Below, one piece after another: positions 51,218 through 59,784 of a stretch of DNA of 64,000 bases. Position numbers and translations under genes: made by a program. Where the stretch lies: assembly GCA_964633115.1 (NCBI GenBank), contig CAZWEO010000006.1:1-64000 (forward strand), read 5' to 3'. This DNA comes from B30-G6 sp964633115 (GTDB lineage: Bacteria; Desulfobacterota; Desulfobacteria; Desulfobacterales; B30-G6). Every line of letters starts with the position of its first letter. Positions within the stretch are counted from its first letter, which is position 1. Below the pieces are notes generated by a model, which worked only from the letters and a program-made list of their open reading frames with translations, did not search any database and was not told the DNA's origin.

Positions 51218-52522
51218 TTAGCAGAAGCCAAACATCTCCCCGAATGTATAATTACTGCCCACCAGGGGGATGCCTGTCATGGCACAGGATTCCAGGGTCA
51301 GTGATCGCAAATCTTCCCGTTCCAGGCTGCTCAATTTGGTTTTTCCGGCGGCCTTGGCCAATATGGTGGCTTCAATCGTCATGGCTTGGATATAATTGGC
51401 CACCCGCTGGGCGGCTGCATCAATGTCCAAACGTTTACGCAGTTCCGGATCCTGGGTGCCGATACCAAAGGCACATTTGCCTTCATGGCAGCGCAGGCAG
51501 ACCACACACCCCATGGCAATCATGGCACCGGTACCGATCGCAACCGCATCGGCTCCAATCGCCAGCGCCTTGGCTACATCAGCACCATCCTTGATGCCGC
51601 CGGAAACGATCAGGCTGATATCCTCTTTGACGCCCATATCCTCGAGCGAGCGCACCGCTTGTACCAAAGCCGGCAATGTGGGCACCCCCAGGTTGTTGGA
51701 AGCTATTACGGGGGCTGCCCCGGTACCGGCTTCGGAACCGTCGATGACGATGCCGTCCGCGCCGGCCTTAACGGCGATTTTAACATCCTCCCATACCCGT
51801 CCGGCAGCTAACTTAAGAAAAATCGGTATTTCGTTGTTGGTGATATCGCGTAGTTCGTCCATTTTGAGACATAAGTCGTCGGCACCAAATATATCCCCAT
51901 GGCGTGGATGGCTGTGCAGGTCAATACCCTCGGGTAGCTGACGAAATTCGGCAATCTCCTTGGTGATTTTGCTGGCCATCAAATGCCCGGAGAGACCAGG
52001 TTTGGCACCGATACCCACAATAATTTCCAAGGCATCGGCCGCCTCGATGCTACGCAGTGAGAAACCCATACGGCTGGGTAGAATTTGAACCACCTGTTTG
52101 TAGGAATTGGCTCGTTCCTCCGGCAAAAGACCGCCTTCGCCATTATTGATGGAGGTGCCCACGATATCGGTGGCCTTGGCCAAGGCGATTTTGGCTTCTT
52201 TACTCAAGGCGCCGTAGGACATGCCGGAAATCATTACCGGGGTTTCAATAACCAGCGGCTTTTTGGCTGTGCGGGCCCCCAGAACGGTCTGGGTTTGACA
52301 ATCTTCGCGATAGGTGTCGATGGACATCCGGGTCAGCTGGGAAGGCAGCATCAGCAGGTCATCGAAATTGGGAAACCGTTGCGGCGTCCCGCAACCCCGG
52401 ATGCGATGTAAGCCGGTTTCAGCCTTATGCTTTATCTCGGACACGGCTTCCGACATCCACACGCCTCTTTGGACATCTTTGACCCGAACTTTCTTTTGCT
52501 TCTGTTTTTCGTCTTTTGCCAT
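51218..52522 (-). CDS. FMN-binding glutamate-synthase-like subunit (MgsC/GlxC type)
   Basis: 434 residues. The glutamate synthase central barrel is clear: ISGMSYGALSKEAKIALAKA, ADGIVIDGSEAGTGAAPVIA and LIVSGGIKDGADVAKALAIG. The 3Fe-4S cysteines of GltB are kept in GCVVCLRCHEGKCAFGIGTQ. In methylotrophs this piece plus separate GATase and GXGXG proteins form N-methylglutamate synthase. It lies 6 bp after the GXGXG gene. It would catalyse the reductive or transfer step making an N-alkylglutamate; the actual substrate is inferred. Confidence 0.9.
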   Translation of the reverse strand: MAKDEKQKQKKVRVKDVQRGVWMSEAVSEIKHKAETGLHRIRGCGTPQRFPNFDDLLMLPSQLTRMSIDTYREDCQTQTVLGARTAKKPLVIETPVMISGMSYGALSKEAKIALAKATDIVGTSINNGEGGLLPEERANSYKQVVQILPSRMGFSLRSIEAADALEIIVGIGAKPGLSGHLMASKITKEIAEFRQLPEGIDLHSHPRHGDIFGADDLCLKMDELRDITNNEIPIFLKLAAGRVWEDVKIAVKAGADGIVIDGSEAGTGAAPVIASNNLGVPTLPALVQAVRSLEDMGVKEDISLIVSGGIKDGADVAKALAIGADAVAIGTGAMIAMGCVVCLRCHEGKCAFGIGTQDPELRKRLDIDAAAQRVANYIQAMTIEATILAKAAGKTKLSSLEREDLRSLTLESCAMTGIPLVGSNYTFGEMFGFC

Positions 52523-52528
52523 TATCCC

Positions 52529-53224
52529 CTACCTCACCTGCTTATGGGTTGGTTTGAATAGCACGTACTCGTGCCGCCCGACGACTTTGGGAACGATGCT
52601 TTGAAAGGCACCAACATCCTGCTTGATCCCGTATTTAGCAAACAAGGCGTCCAGCTTTTTTTGCTCGTCCGGTGCTATGGGAATTAACCTGACATTGCCG
52701 CCCAGTTTATCCCCGACAGCCGGATCCAGCACGTGTATGATGCCGCCGTACATGGATTCGCCAATGCCTTCGCCCACTTCACCCAGGACAACAATCCGTC
52801 CTCCCAGGGTCATCTTTCCGGTCCAGCGCCCCACATTGCCACAGACAATCAAATTGCCGCCCTTCATACCCCAGCCGGCGCGACTACCGCTATTACCCAT
52901 GACCACAATGGTGCCCCCAACCATGGATGGAGCCACGTTACTACCGGTGTTCATTTTCACCACAATTTCACCAGCCATCATGTTATCACCTGTATACCAA
53001 CCGGTATTGCCCTTGATGGTCAGGCAGGGGCCTTCCAGGAAACCGCCGGTATAAAAGCCGGTGCTGCCGTTGATGGTAATGGTAGCATTTCCGATCAAGG
53101 CCGTGGCAAAGTTGTGCATAGAGTGCGGATTGTCGATCTCAATCTGGTCTTCCGTCTTTATCATTGCCTTGAGCTGGACGTTTACCTCACGCGAATTTTG
53201 CGCTTTAATATCTAAACGGGCCAT
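52529..53224 (-). CDS. GXGXG-domain glutamate synthase subunit (MgsB/GlxB type)
   Basis: 231 residues from ATG 53224, chosen because GGAGG lies upstream and the longer frame (to 53287) would run far into the GATase gene. It is a right-handed beta-helix with repeated G-x-x-G-x-x-x-G turns: NGSTGFYTGGFLEGP, KGNTGWYTGDNMMAG, MGNSGSRAGWGMKGG, GNVGRWTGKMTLGG, LGEVGEGIGESMYGG. It corresponds to the C-terminal domain of GltB, here free-standing. It overlaps the GATase stop by 13 bp. Confidence 0.9.
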   Translation of the reverse strand: MARLDIKAQNSREVNVQLKAMIKTEDQIEIDNPHSMHNFATALIGNATITINGSTGFYTGGFLEGPCLTIKGNTGWYTGDNMMAGEIVVKMNTGSNVAPSMVGGTIVVMGNSGSRAGWGMKGGNLIVCGNVGRWTGKMTLGGRIVVLGEVGEGIGESMYGGIIHVLDPAVGDKLGGNVRLIPIAPDEQKKLDALFAKYGIKQDVGAFQSIVPKVVGRHEYVLFKPTHKQVR

Positions 53225-54111
53225 ACCTTTACGCCTCCTGGATCCATCTCCGTGGCGTACACATCGGAGACAATTGGGGTTAAACAAATTTGTTCGGATC
53301 CCAAAAGTACTGTCGCGCCCTCCTGTTCATAAAACAGCATGGGTTTGATCCCCAGTTGGTCCCTCAGTGCCCCGACCTGTTTGCCAGTGCTGACCAACAG
53401 GGTAAATACACCATCAAACGTTTCCAGGCCCTGATAAAGCGCCGCTTCCAGGTCCAGACCCTTTTCTTTCATCTGATAAGCCAGAAAATGCACCGCCATC
53501 TCAGAATCGTTGTTGGTTTTGAAGCGAATGCCCCAACTCTCCATTTTGCGACGCATGTTAAAATAATTGGTGAATTGGCCATTATGCACAATGGCCAGTT
53601 CGGGCATTAGATAGGAAACAAACGGGTGCGCAAAATTAATATTTTCGACACTTTCCGTGGCCAGTCTCACATGGCCGATCCCATGCGACGCTGCCACCGC
53701 AGGGATTTGATGTGTTTTTTGGAGATCTTCGGCCGAGCCCTCATCCTTATAGACCTTGATCTGTTGGCCGATAGAATGCACGCACAGTTGCGGGTGGCTG
53801 TCAATTTCCCAATGCAGCCTTGGCATTTCAGCGGCATCCATATCAATGCTGGCTTCAAAAAAATGGAATACACCCTGTCCGGAATAGCTGCGCGGTGCTG
53901 CCATGGTCCCAAATTTCTGAATATAGTTTTCCAAGTCAGGTTGGTATTCAGCCGAAGTTAAGGATACGCGCAGATCAATGGCATCCCGCTTTTCGTAGAC
54001 CGCCACGCCGGTGGCATCCCGTCCCCGGTGAATGAGTTGCTTTAACATGTCGATTAAGCCATTGCCCTGGGTTGCTGATTCCCCGGCAATAAAGCCTGCA
54101 ATACCACACAT
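53212..54111 (-). CDS. Class-II glutamine amidotransferase subunit (MgsA/GlxA type)
   Basis: 299 residues. N-terminal nucleophile Cys2 in MCGIAGFIAG, RHR-equivalent IGHVRLAT, and AIVHNGQFTN and NNDSEMAVHFL as in GltB/PurF-type domains. It is the first of the three split glutamate synthase pieces in order GATase, GXGXG, FMN, exactly the mgsABC/glx order. It would hydrolyse a gamma-glutamyl amide and channel the amine or ammonia. It follows the ligase gene by 20 bp. Confidence 0.9.
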   Translation of the reverse strand: MCGIAGFIAGESATQGNGLIDMLKQLIHRGRDATGVAVYEKRDAIDLRVSLTSAEYQPDLENYIQKFGTMAAPRSYSGQGVFHFFEASIDMDAAEMPRLHWEIDSHPQLCVHSIGQQIKVYKDEGSAEDLQKTHQIPAVAASHGIGHVRLATESVENINFAHPFVSYLMPELAIVHNGQFTNYFNMRRKMESWGIRFKTNNDSEMAVHFLAYQMKEKGLDLEAALYQGLETFDGVFTLLVSTGKQVGALRDQLGIKPMLFYEQEGATVLLGSEQICLTPIVSDVYATEMDPGGVKVWPV

Positions 54112-54131
54112 AGCTTACCTCCTATTCAAAT

Positions 54132-55472
54132 TTAGAGGTGATAGGCATACTCATTGAATTCCCAATCGGTGACACTAGTTCGGAAACGTTCGACTTCATG
54201 TTCTTTGAGAGCCAAATAAGCCTGAACCAACTCAGGTCCCAGGGCTTCACATAAAACCGTGTCGGCTTTAAAATCCTCAAGCGCGTTTTGCAGCCAAAAA
54301 GTTACCGTTTCCAAGCTACCCGGTTCGGCCCCGTAGACATCATCGGGTGCTGGTTCACCTGGGTCTATCTTATTTTTGATACCGTCGAGGCCGGCGGCTA
54401 ACATGGTCGCTATGGCTAAATAGGGATTAGCTGATGCACATGGCGCCCGATTTTCCACCCGCGTGGCCTGACCGCGTTCGGCCGGAACGCGGCAGTATAC
54501 GGTACGATTATCCCAGCCCCAAGCCAGGTAAAATGGGCAAAAGTTGCCCAACACAAAGCGGCGGTAGGAATTAATGGTCGGTGACATGATCGCTGCCATG
54601 CCCCGAGCATGCGCCATTTGCCCACCCAAAAAATAACGCAGCAGGTCGGAGACACCATCGGCAGCGGCCGGGTCGTCAAACAAGTTTTTATTGGACTCGG
54701 GATCATTTAGCGACGCATGCAGATGATAGCCACTGCCACCGTTATCGGTTTTGGGACGCCCCATAAACGTCAACAACAAGTCGTTTTGGGCGGCTACTTC
54801 CTTGCAGACATACTTAAAGGTAAAAGACTGGTCTGCCATTTTAAGCGCCCGGTCGTGTTTCCAATTAACCTCAAATTGTCCTGGAAAGAATTCATGATTG
54901 ATATAAATGATGTCCAATCCAAGCTCGATAAAGAGATTCTGAAATCGCCGCATCATGCCTTTGGGATCGACAACCGGATTAACCTGATAGACACACGAAG
55001 GACTGGCGTTATACACCTCGCCATCGGCTTCGCCACCCTGGTTAAAAAGGAAAAATTCCAGTTCGGATGCCACAATGGGATCCAGGTTTAGATCTTGATA
55101 TTGCTTGATTATGCCTTGCAACACATAGCGGGGGTCCATGGCCAATGGTTGGCCGTCATGCCCAAAGGAATTTCCTATGAATCTGGCAGTGCCATCCAAA
55201 TATGGGAGTACGGTAAACGTATCCGGATCTGGTTTGATGGTCATATCACGCCATTGAATTTCGTCACAGAGACCACTGCCCATGGCAATATCATTGGCTA
55301 AATCGACGGAATAGGTGGCGGTCACATGGTTGCAACCTTCCTCCAGAACCGCTTCAAGTCGACTGGCCGGTACAAGCTTGCTGCGGCAGATCCCATGTAG
55401 ATCCGGAAAATCAATCCGCAACGAATCAATATCGGCTGCCTTAATTTGTTCCTGAATCTCTTTTACTTCCAT
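54132..55472 (-). CDS. Glutamine-synthetase-like gamma-glutamylamine ligase (GMAS/GlnT/PuuA type)
   Basis: 446 residues. GS beta-grasp (RIDFPDLHGICRSKLVP), then catalytic blocks: ASELEFFLFN, NHEFFPGQFEVNWKH, GGSGYHLHASL and ENRAPCASANPYLAIA. The block corresponding to the ammonium-binding loop of true GS differs, as in gamma-glutamyl-polyamine, -methylamide and -ethanolamide synthetases. Followed directly by mgsABC-like genes, it most likely ligates a primary amine to glutamate using ATP. It is the first gene of the operon; an AAGGGGGGG ribosome site and a sigma-70 promoter precede it. Confidence 0.88.
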   Translation of the reverse strand: MEVKEIQEQIKAADIDSLRIDFPDLHGICRSKLVPASRLEAVLEEGCNHVTATYSVDLANDIAMGSGLCDEIQWRDMTIKPDPDTFTVLPYLDGTARFIGNSFGHDGQPLAMDPRYVLQGIIKQYQDLNLDPIVASELEFFLFNQGGEADGEVYNASPSCVYQVNPVVDPKGMMRRFQNLFIELGLDIIYINHEFFPGQFEVNWKHDRALKMADQSFTFKYVCKEVAAQNDLLLTFMGRPKTDNGGSGYHLHASLNDPESNKNLFDDPAAADGVSDLLRYFLGGQMAHARGMAAIMSPTINSYRRFVLGNFCPFYLAWGWDNRTVYCRVPAERGQATRVENRAPCASANPYLAIATMLAAGLDGIKNKIDPGEPAPDDVYGAEPGSLETVTFWLQNALEDFKADTVLCEALGPELVQAYLALKEHEVERFRTSVTDWEFNEYAYHL

Positions 55473-55581
55473 ATCCCCCCCTTTGGCTGAAATTAAACAA
55501 ATAGAGCACTATATTTGATTAGTTGAACAGGTATCTTGGCAAGGGTTATTGTAATTTATCTTTCAGTATGATATCGAAATT

Positions 55582-55610
55582 GTAATACTTCATTCATGTT
55601 TTACTGTCAA
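55582..55610 (-). promoter_or_regulatory. Sigma-70 promoter of the metabolosome operon
   Basis: On the minus strand TTGACA (55605-55610), a 17-bp spacer and TATTAC (55582-55587). Predicted start near 55575 gives a leader of about 100 nt before the ligase ATG. An AGTAT/ATACT dyad (55565-55589) overlaps the -10 box and could be an operator for the RpiR regulator; that link is a guess. Confidence 0.7.
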
Positions 55611-55636
55611 GTAAATTATCCCGGAGATTTATAGCC

Positions 55637-57799
55637 ATGCTTGAATCCACTGACGAGCGTGCCGCCCGTGAAATGCGTTTACACGGATATGATCACATGG
55701 TTAAGAGCCATTGTCGCATGTGTCACGGCGGCTGTGGCGTATTGGTTTACCTCAAAAATGGCCGTGTCATGAAAATTGCGGGCGATCCGGGGTGCCCCAT
55801 CAACCACGGCAGTCTGTGCAGCAAGGGAATCGCGTCACCGCAACTGGCCTATCATCCGGATCGATTGACCTATCCGATCCGGCGCATTGGCCCTAAAGGT
55901 AGCGGCCGCTGGGGACGGATCACATGGGATGCGGCTCTGGATCTCATCGCCGAGCGAATGCTGACCTATAAAGGTACCCATGGCGCTGAATCGATTGTCA
56001 TGGGATATGGTACCGGGCGGGAAAACGAGGCAGTTATTTATCGATTCGCCAATCTATTGGGCAGTCCCAATGTACTCACTGCCGGCCATTTTTGCTACGG
56101 CCCCAGAATCGCCACCAGCATCATCACCTGCGGATCCAATCCCATCGTGGATTACGAAAACAATCCCGGCTGCATCATGGTTTGGGGCAATAATCTGGTT
56201 ATCTCCAATCCCGATTGCTACAAAGGCGAACCCTTTTCCTCCAGTGTGGCCCAAGGAGCCAAACTGATTTGCATCGATCCCAGGTTGACCCGCATCGCCG
56301 CACGATCCGATATTTGGCTGCAGCTGCGTCCGGGGACGGATACGGCCTTGGCTTTGGGGATGCTGCATGTGATCGTAAACGAAAATCTTTTCGACGCCGA
56401 TTTTGTCAAAAACCACGTTTATGGATGGGAACCCTTCGTGCAACGGGTGGACGCATACCCGCCCGAAAAGGTCGGACAGATCACCTGGGTGCCCAAAGAA
56501 AAAATCATTGCTGCCGCACGGCTATTTGCCACCACCAAACCGGCTGCCATTCAATGGGGCGTGGCCATCGAACAGCAGATCAATTGTGCCGATAATAATC
56601 GTGCTTTGATGGCCCTGATGGGGATCACCGGCAATATCGACCGGCCCGGGGGTCAAGTTCTTTTCAACCCACCCAAAATCCGTAATGTCGGTCGTTTTGG
56701 TGCCCATCGCATGCTGCCTCACGAACAATCGTTAAAGCGTTTGGGTGCTGAGCACTTTCGCCTGGCCGGAAATTTTGCCATCATCAATCCCAAATATGTT
56801 TGGGATGCTATTTTAAAAAAGGAACCCTATGATGTAAAAATGCTTTTTTTGATCAGTTCCAATCCGGTTATCACCCGCGCCAATGCTCGCGAGGTCTATC
56901 AAGCCCTCAAAGCTGTTGATTTCATGGTGGTGTCCGACTTTTTTTTAACACCCACTGCCGAATTGGCCGATGTGGTGCTGCCGGCGGCCACCTGGCTGGA
57001 GATGGATTATGTGGGCGATTTCTGGAAGCGCCATGGCTATCTGCTACCCAGACGCAAAATTATTCAAGTGGGCGAATGCCGTTCCGACCATGCCATGTTG
57101 AACGATTTGGCTCACCGTGTCGGTCAAGGTGATCACTGGTGGGATAATTTTGAGGGGGGGCTCGATTACATCCTGGAACCTTTGGGCATCACCTGGCAAG
57201 AATTCAAACAGATGGATTATATCAGGGGCGATGTCAGTTATTTTAAGTATAAAGAACACGGATTTTCAACCCCCACCAGAAAGTTTGAGCTCTATTCGAC
57301 CCTGCTGGAAAACTGGGGCTATGATCCCCTGCCACGTTACCAAGAACCGCCCGAAAGTCCGGTCAGTACCCCGGATATTAAAGCAGGCTATCCGTATATT
57401 TTGATTACCGGCGCCCGCTCGCCCGGATTTTTTCACACCGAGAATAGGCAGGTTCCCTGGTTGCGGGCACTGCATCCCGATCCTTTGGTTGAGATCCATC
57501 CAGATACGGCTAAAAAGGAAGGCATCCGCGACGGCGATTGGGTGGTGTTGGAATCACCCCGCGGCCGTATCCGCCAGCGGGCCAAAATTTTCGCCGGTAT
57601 TCATCCCCAAGTCATCCATGCTCAGCACGGGTGGTGGTTTCCGGAAAAAAAGGAGCCAGGCCATGGATGGGATGAATCCAATGTCAATATTTTAACCGAC
57701 AATGCCTTTGAAAGCTGTGATCCGGCCATGGGAGCCACCAGCGTACGCACGCTTTTGTGTCGTATTTATCCTGAGCAGGCCAAAGGGGAAACCGCATGA
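55637..57799 (+). CDS. Mo/W-bis-MGD oxidoreductase (DMSO-reductase/formate-dehydrogenase superfamily)
   Basis: 720 residues, no signal peptide. N-terminal 4Fe-4S site Cys26, Cys29, Cys33 and Cys61. Cys153 in GHFCYGPRIATS aligns with the metal-ligating Cys/Sec-His-Gly-Pro of formate dehydrogenases, but with Tyr for His. The MGD-binding C-terminal domain starts near residue 590 (LITGARSPGFFHTENRQ). Tyr in place of His argues against ordinary formate oxidation; acetylene-hydratase-like or other oxidoreductases of this group share GHxCYGPR-like signatures. GGAG before ATG 55637. Divergent from the metabolosome operon; coupled to the next gene. Confidence 0.85.
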   Translation: MLESTDERAAREMRLHGYDHMVKSHCRMCHGGCGVLVYLKNGRVMKIAGDPGCPINHGSLCSKGIASPQLAYHPDRLTYPIRRIGPKGSGRWGRITWDAALDLIAERMLTYKGTHGAESIVMGYGTGRENEAVIYRFANLLGSPNVLTAGHFCYGPRIATSIITCGSNPIVDYENNPGCIMVWGNNLVISNPDCYKGEPFSSSVAQGAKLICIDPRLTRIAARSDIWLQLRPGTDTALALGMLHVIVNENLFDADFVKNHVYGWEPFVQRVDAYPPEKVGQITWVPKEKIIAAARLFATTKPAAIQWGVAIEQQINCADNNRALMALMGITGNIDRPGGQVLFNPPKIRNVGRFGAHRMLPHEQSLKRLGAEHFRLAGNFAIINPKYVWDAILKKEPYDVKMLFLISSNPVITRANAREVYQALKAVDFMVVSDFFLTPTAELADVVLPAATWLEMDYVGDFWKRHGYLLPRRKIIQVGECRSDHAMLNDLAHRVGQGDHWWDNFEGGLDYILEPLGITWQEFKQMDYIRGDVSYFKYKEHGFSTPTRKFELYSTLLENWGYDPLPRYQEPPESPVSTPDIKAGYPYILITGARSPGFFHTENRQVPWLRALHPDPLVEIHPDTAKKEGIRDGDWVVLESPRGRIRQRAKIFAGIHPQVIHAQHGWWFPEKKEPGHGWDESNVNILTDNAFESCDPAMGATSVRTLLCRIYPEQAKGETA

Positions 57800-58248
57800 A
57801 ATCCCTATCTTTAGATATCGATCAAGCATCCTGTTGGGGTTGTCTGACTTGCCAAGTGGCCTGTATCCAAGAAGCAAGCGTAACTGAAAATATCAGTATG
57901 ATCCGGGTCTCTGAAAACGGGCCTAGCATACAAAACGGCCAGCTTGATTTTTCATATGACGTCACGGTCTGTCAACACTGTGACGATCCCGACTGTCTGG
58001 CGGTCTGTCCGGTGGAAGCCATCATAAAGCGGGATGACGGGATTGTTATTTTGGATAACGAGTTATGCACTGGGTGCCAACTCTGTCTCGAGGCCTGCCC
58101 TTATGACGCCATTTTCTTTGATGATTCTATTGAAATTGCCTATAAATGTAACCTGTGTCATCAGCGTATTGACCACGGGCTTAAGCCGGCTTGTGCCGAT
58201 AATGTTTGCCTGGCACATTGCATTCGGCTGCAAGGATCATTATCTTAA
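57796..58248 (+). CDS. 4Fe-4S electron-transfer subunit (HycB/DmsB-like)
   Basis: 150 residues with four Cys groups: CWGCLTCQVACIQE, CQHCDDPDCLAVCP, CTGCQLCLEACPYDAI and CNLCHQRIDHGLKPAC. That is the three- to four-cluster ferredoxin fold of DMSO-reductase-family beta subunits. The ATG overlaps the catalytic-subunit stop in an ATGA. There is no membrane anchor gene, so the pair is probably cytoplasmic and exchanges electrons with ferredoxins such as those of the divergent operon. Confidence 0.9.
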   Translation: MKSLSLDIDQASCWGCLTCQVACIQEASVTENISMIRVSENGPSIQNGQLDFSYDVTVCQHCDDPDCLAVCPVEAIIKRDDGIVILDNELCTGCQLCLEACPYDAIFFDDSIEIAYKCNLCHQRIDHGLKPACADNVCLAHCIRLQGSLS

Positions 58249-58326
58249 TATTCTTAGGTCATATTCCGATGAGATGTAGCTGTTTAATAAAAATGAAGGT
58301 GCTCGCACTGGCTTTTCGACCTTATA

Positions 58327-58479
58327 GGATTCAAGGAGTCAAGGATCCCAGGGGTCAAGTGGAACTCAGGCCTCAGCTTTAAGCCCCAAGCTTTAAGCAG
58401 CTTAAGGCTTAAAGCTGATGACTGATAAGCCGTTGGTTAATCACTTGGATCCTCGAATCCTTGAATCCTTGGACCCTGG
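58327..58479. repeat. Large imperfect palindrome, copy B
   Basis: Outer arms GGATTCAAGGAGTCAAGGAT (58327 on) and the complement of the segment ending at 58479 pair well. The inner palindrome AAGCTTTAAGCAGCTTA is shared with copy A at 46414-46603. It fills most of the 296-bp gap before the rubrerythrin-like gene. Confidence 0.7.
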
Positions 58480-58544
58480 TATTCTCCAGCGCTTTTGGAG
58501 AAGAACCATCTTATTCATCTCATAATACGCATAGGGACCAAGCA

Positions 58545-59021
58545 ATGACTTTCGATTTCAATGCCGACAATATACTGGAAGTTGCGCAGCAACTTGAGCG
58601 CAATGGCGCTATATTTTATCGCCAAGCTGCTGAGACGGTCAGCGATTCATCCAACAAGTCCTTTCTGTCCGAATTAGCCGATATGGAAGCTGAACACGAA
58701 GCAACCTTTGGAGCCCTGCGCGCCGAATTATCCCAGAATGAAAAAGCAGGTAATCTATTTGCTGCGGGGGGGGATGCGGGTGTCTATTTACAGGCCCTGG
58801 CCGATACGCGTGTCTTTTTTGAAAAAGAAATGGATCCCCAATCGATTGAAGATATTTACAAAGCCGCTATTACGGCGGAGAAGGATTCAATTGTCTTTTA
58901 TTTAGGCCTAAAGGACATGGTGTCTGAAGCATTAGGCAAAAAGCGTATCGATCAAATTATCAATGAGGAAAAGGAGCATTTAACACTCCTCAGTCAAAAA
59001 TTGATCGAAGTAAAATCTTAG
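58545..59021 (+). CDS. Rubrerythrin-like ferritin-family protein
   Basis: 158 residues from ATG 58545 (AGGGA upstream; a longer frame to 58461 is repeat-derived). Four-helix diiron fold with helix motifs QLERNGAIFYRQAAE, LADMEAEHEATFGAL (ExxH), ITAEKDSIVFYLGLKD and IINEEKEHLTLL (ExxH). There is no C-terminal rubredoxin domain, so it is a ferritin-like/erythrin type. Expected role: peroxide or oxygen detoxification, or iron handling in an anaerobe. Confidence 0.87.
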   Translation: MTFDFNADNILEVAQQLERNGAIFYRQAAETVSDSSNKSFLSELADMEAEHEATFGALRAELSQNEKAGNLFAAGGDAGVYLQALADTRVFFEKEMDPQSIEDIYKAAITAEKDSIVFYLGLKDMVSEALGKKRIDQIINEEKEHLTLLSQKLIEVKS

Positions 59022-59087
59022 CTTAAAACATCAGACTTTAGCCTATTAGAATAAAATGCTAAAGATGTATCCAAGCCTTCCAGTTCT

Positions 59088-59183
59088 CGGTTGTCATCCC
59101 CATGAAAATGGGGATCCAGAATAGGCCTCAAGCAGATGGCTTTGTTTGGATTCCCTCTTCCGAGGGAATGACGGAAGGTATTG
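59088..59183. repeat. TGTCATCCCC-type dispersed inverted repeat
   Basis: TTGTCATCCCCATGAAAATG and GGGATCCAGA on the left mirror TGGATTCCCTCTTCCGAGGG and AATGAC on the right. The pattern resembles the very common GTCATTCCCGCG...CGGGAATGAC intergenic repeats of proteobacteria. Confidence 0.65.
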
Positions 59184-59310
59184 GGAGGGGTGGCGGGTGT
59201 TGCGGGTTGCTCGTTGAGCTTTGGGCTGTGAGCCATAAACAGCCTACGGTCTAAAAAACTACCGCTTGTTATCTGAATTTAAAACTAAACTCAAGAAAAC
59301 GAGTAAAGCC

Positions 59311-59784
59311 ATGTCGGACACAAATCTATTAAATGAAAAAAGAATTCTGATCGTCGATGATGAACCCGATGTCTTAGAGGTCTTGGAAGACCTGCTCAGC
59401 ATGTGCCGGATTACCAAGGCCGCCAATTTTGAAGAAGCGCGTGACCTCCTGGAAAATCAATATTTCGATTTGGCTATTTTGGATATCATGGGTGTCAACG
59501 GCTATGAATTGTTGGACATCTGCGGCCATAAAAAAGTGATCGCTGTGATGCTAACGGCCTATGCCATGACGCCCGAAGATATCAAGAAATCGTATCAAGA
59601 AGGTGCGGCCTCCTTTGTGCCCAAAGAAAAAATGGCCGATATCGACGTTTTCCTAACCGACATATTTGAAGCCCGTCAAAAGGGAAAAAGCCTTTGGTGG
59701 CGCTGGTTCGACCGTTTGGCCGATTACTGTGAACGCAAATTTGGTCCCGACTGGCAGAAGGAGCATGGATTCCGGGTCCGCTAG
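59311..59784 (+). CDS. Single-domain response regulator with basic/aromatic tail
   Basis: 157 residues from ATG 59311 (an in-frame upstream codon at 59266 has no ribosome site). Receiver domain RILIVDDEPDVLEVLEDLL, phospho-Asp in LAILDIMGVNGYE, Thr in AVMLTAYAMT and Lys in FVPKEKM. The C-terminal 35 residues (LWWRWFDRLADYCERKFGPD) are Trp/Arg-rich and may bind membrane or a partner. The 3' end overlaps the convergent DUF3795 gene by 4 bp. No kinase is adjacent. Confidence 0.85.
   Translation: MSDTNLLNEKRILIVDDEPDVLEVLEDLLSMCRITKAANFEEARDLLENQYFDLAILDIMGVNGYELLDICGHKKVIAVMLTAYAMTPEDIKKSYQEGAASFVPKEKMADIDVFLTDIFEARQKGKSLWWRWFDRLADYCERKFGPDWQKEHGFRVR

Noticed and set aside
55535..55552. TGGCAAGGGTTATTG, a sigma-54-like string before the Mo/W gene
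   Set aside because: The spacing between the GG and the TTG elements is one base too long, and the -12 GC is absent.
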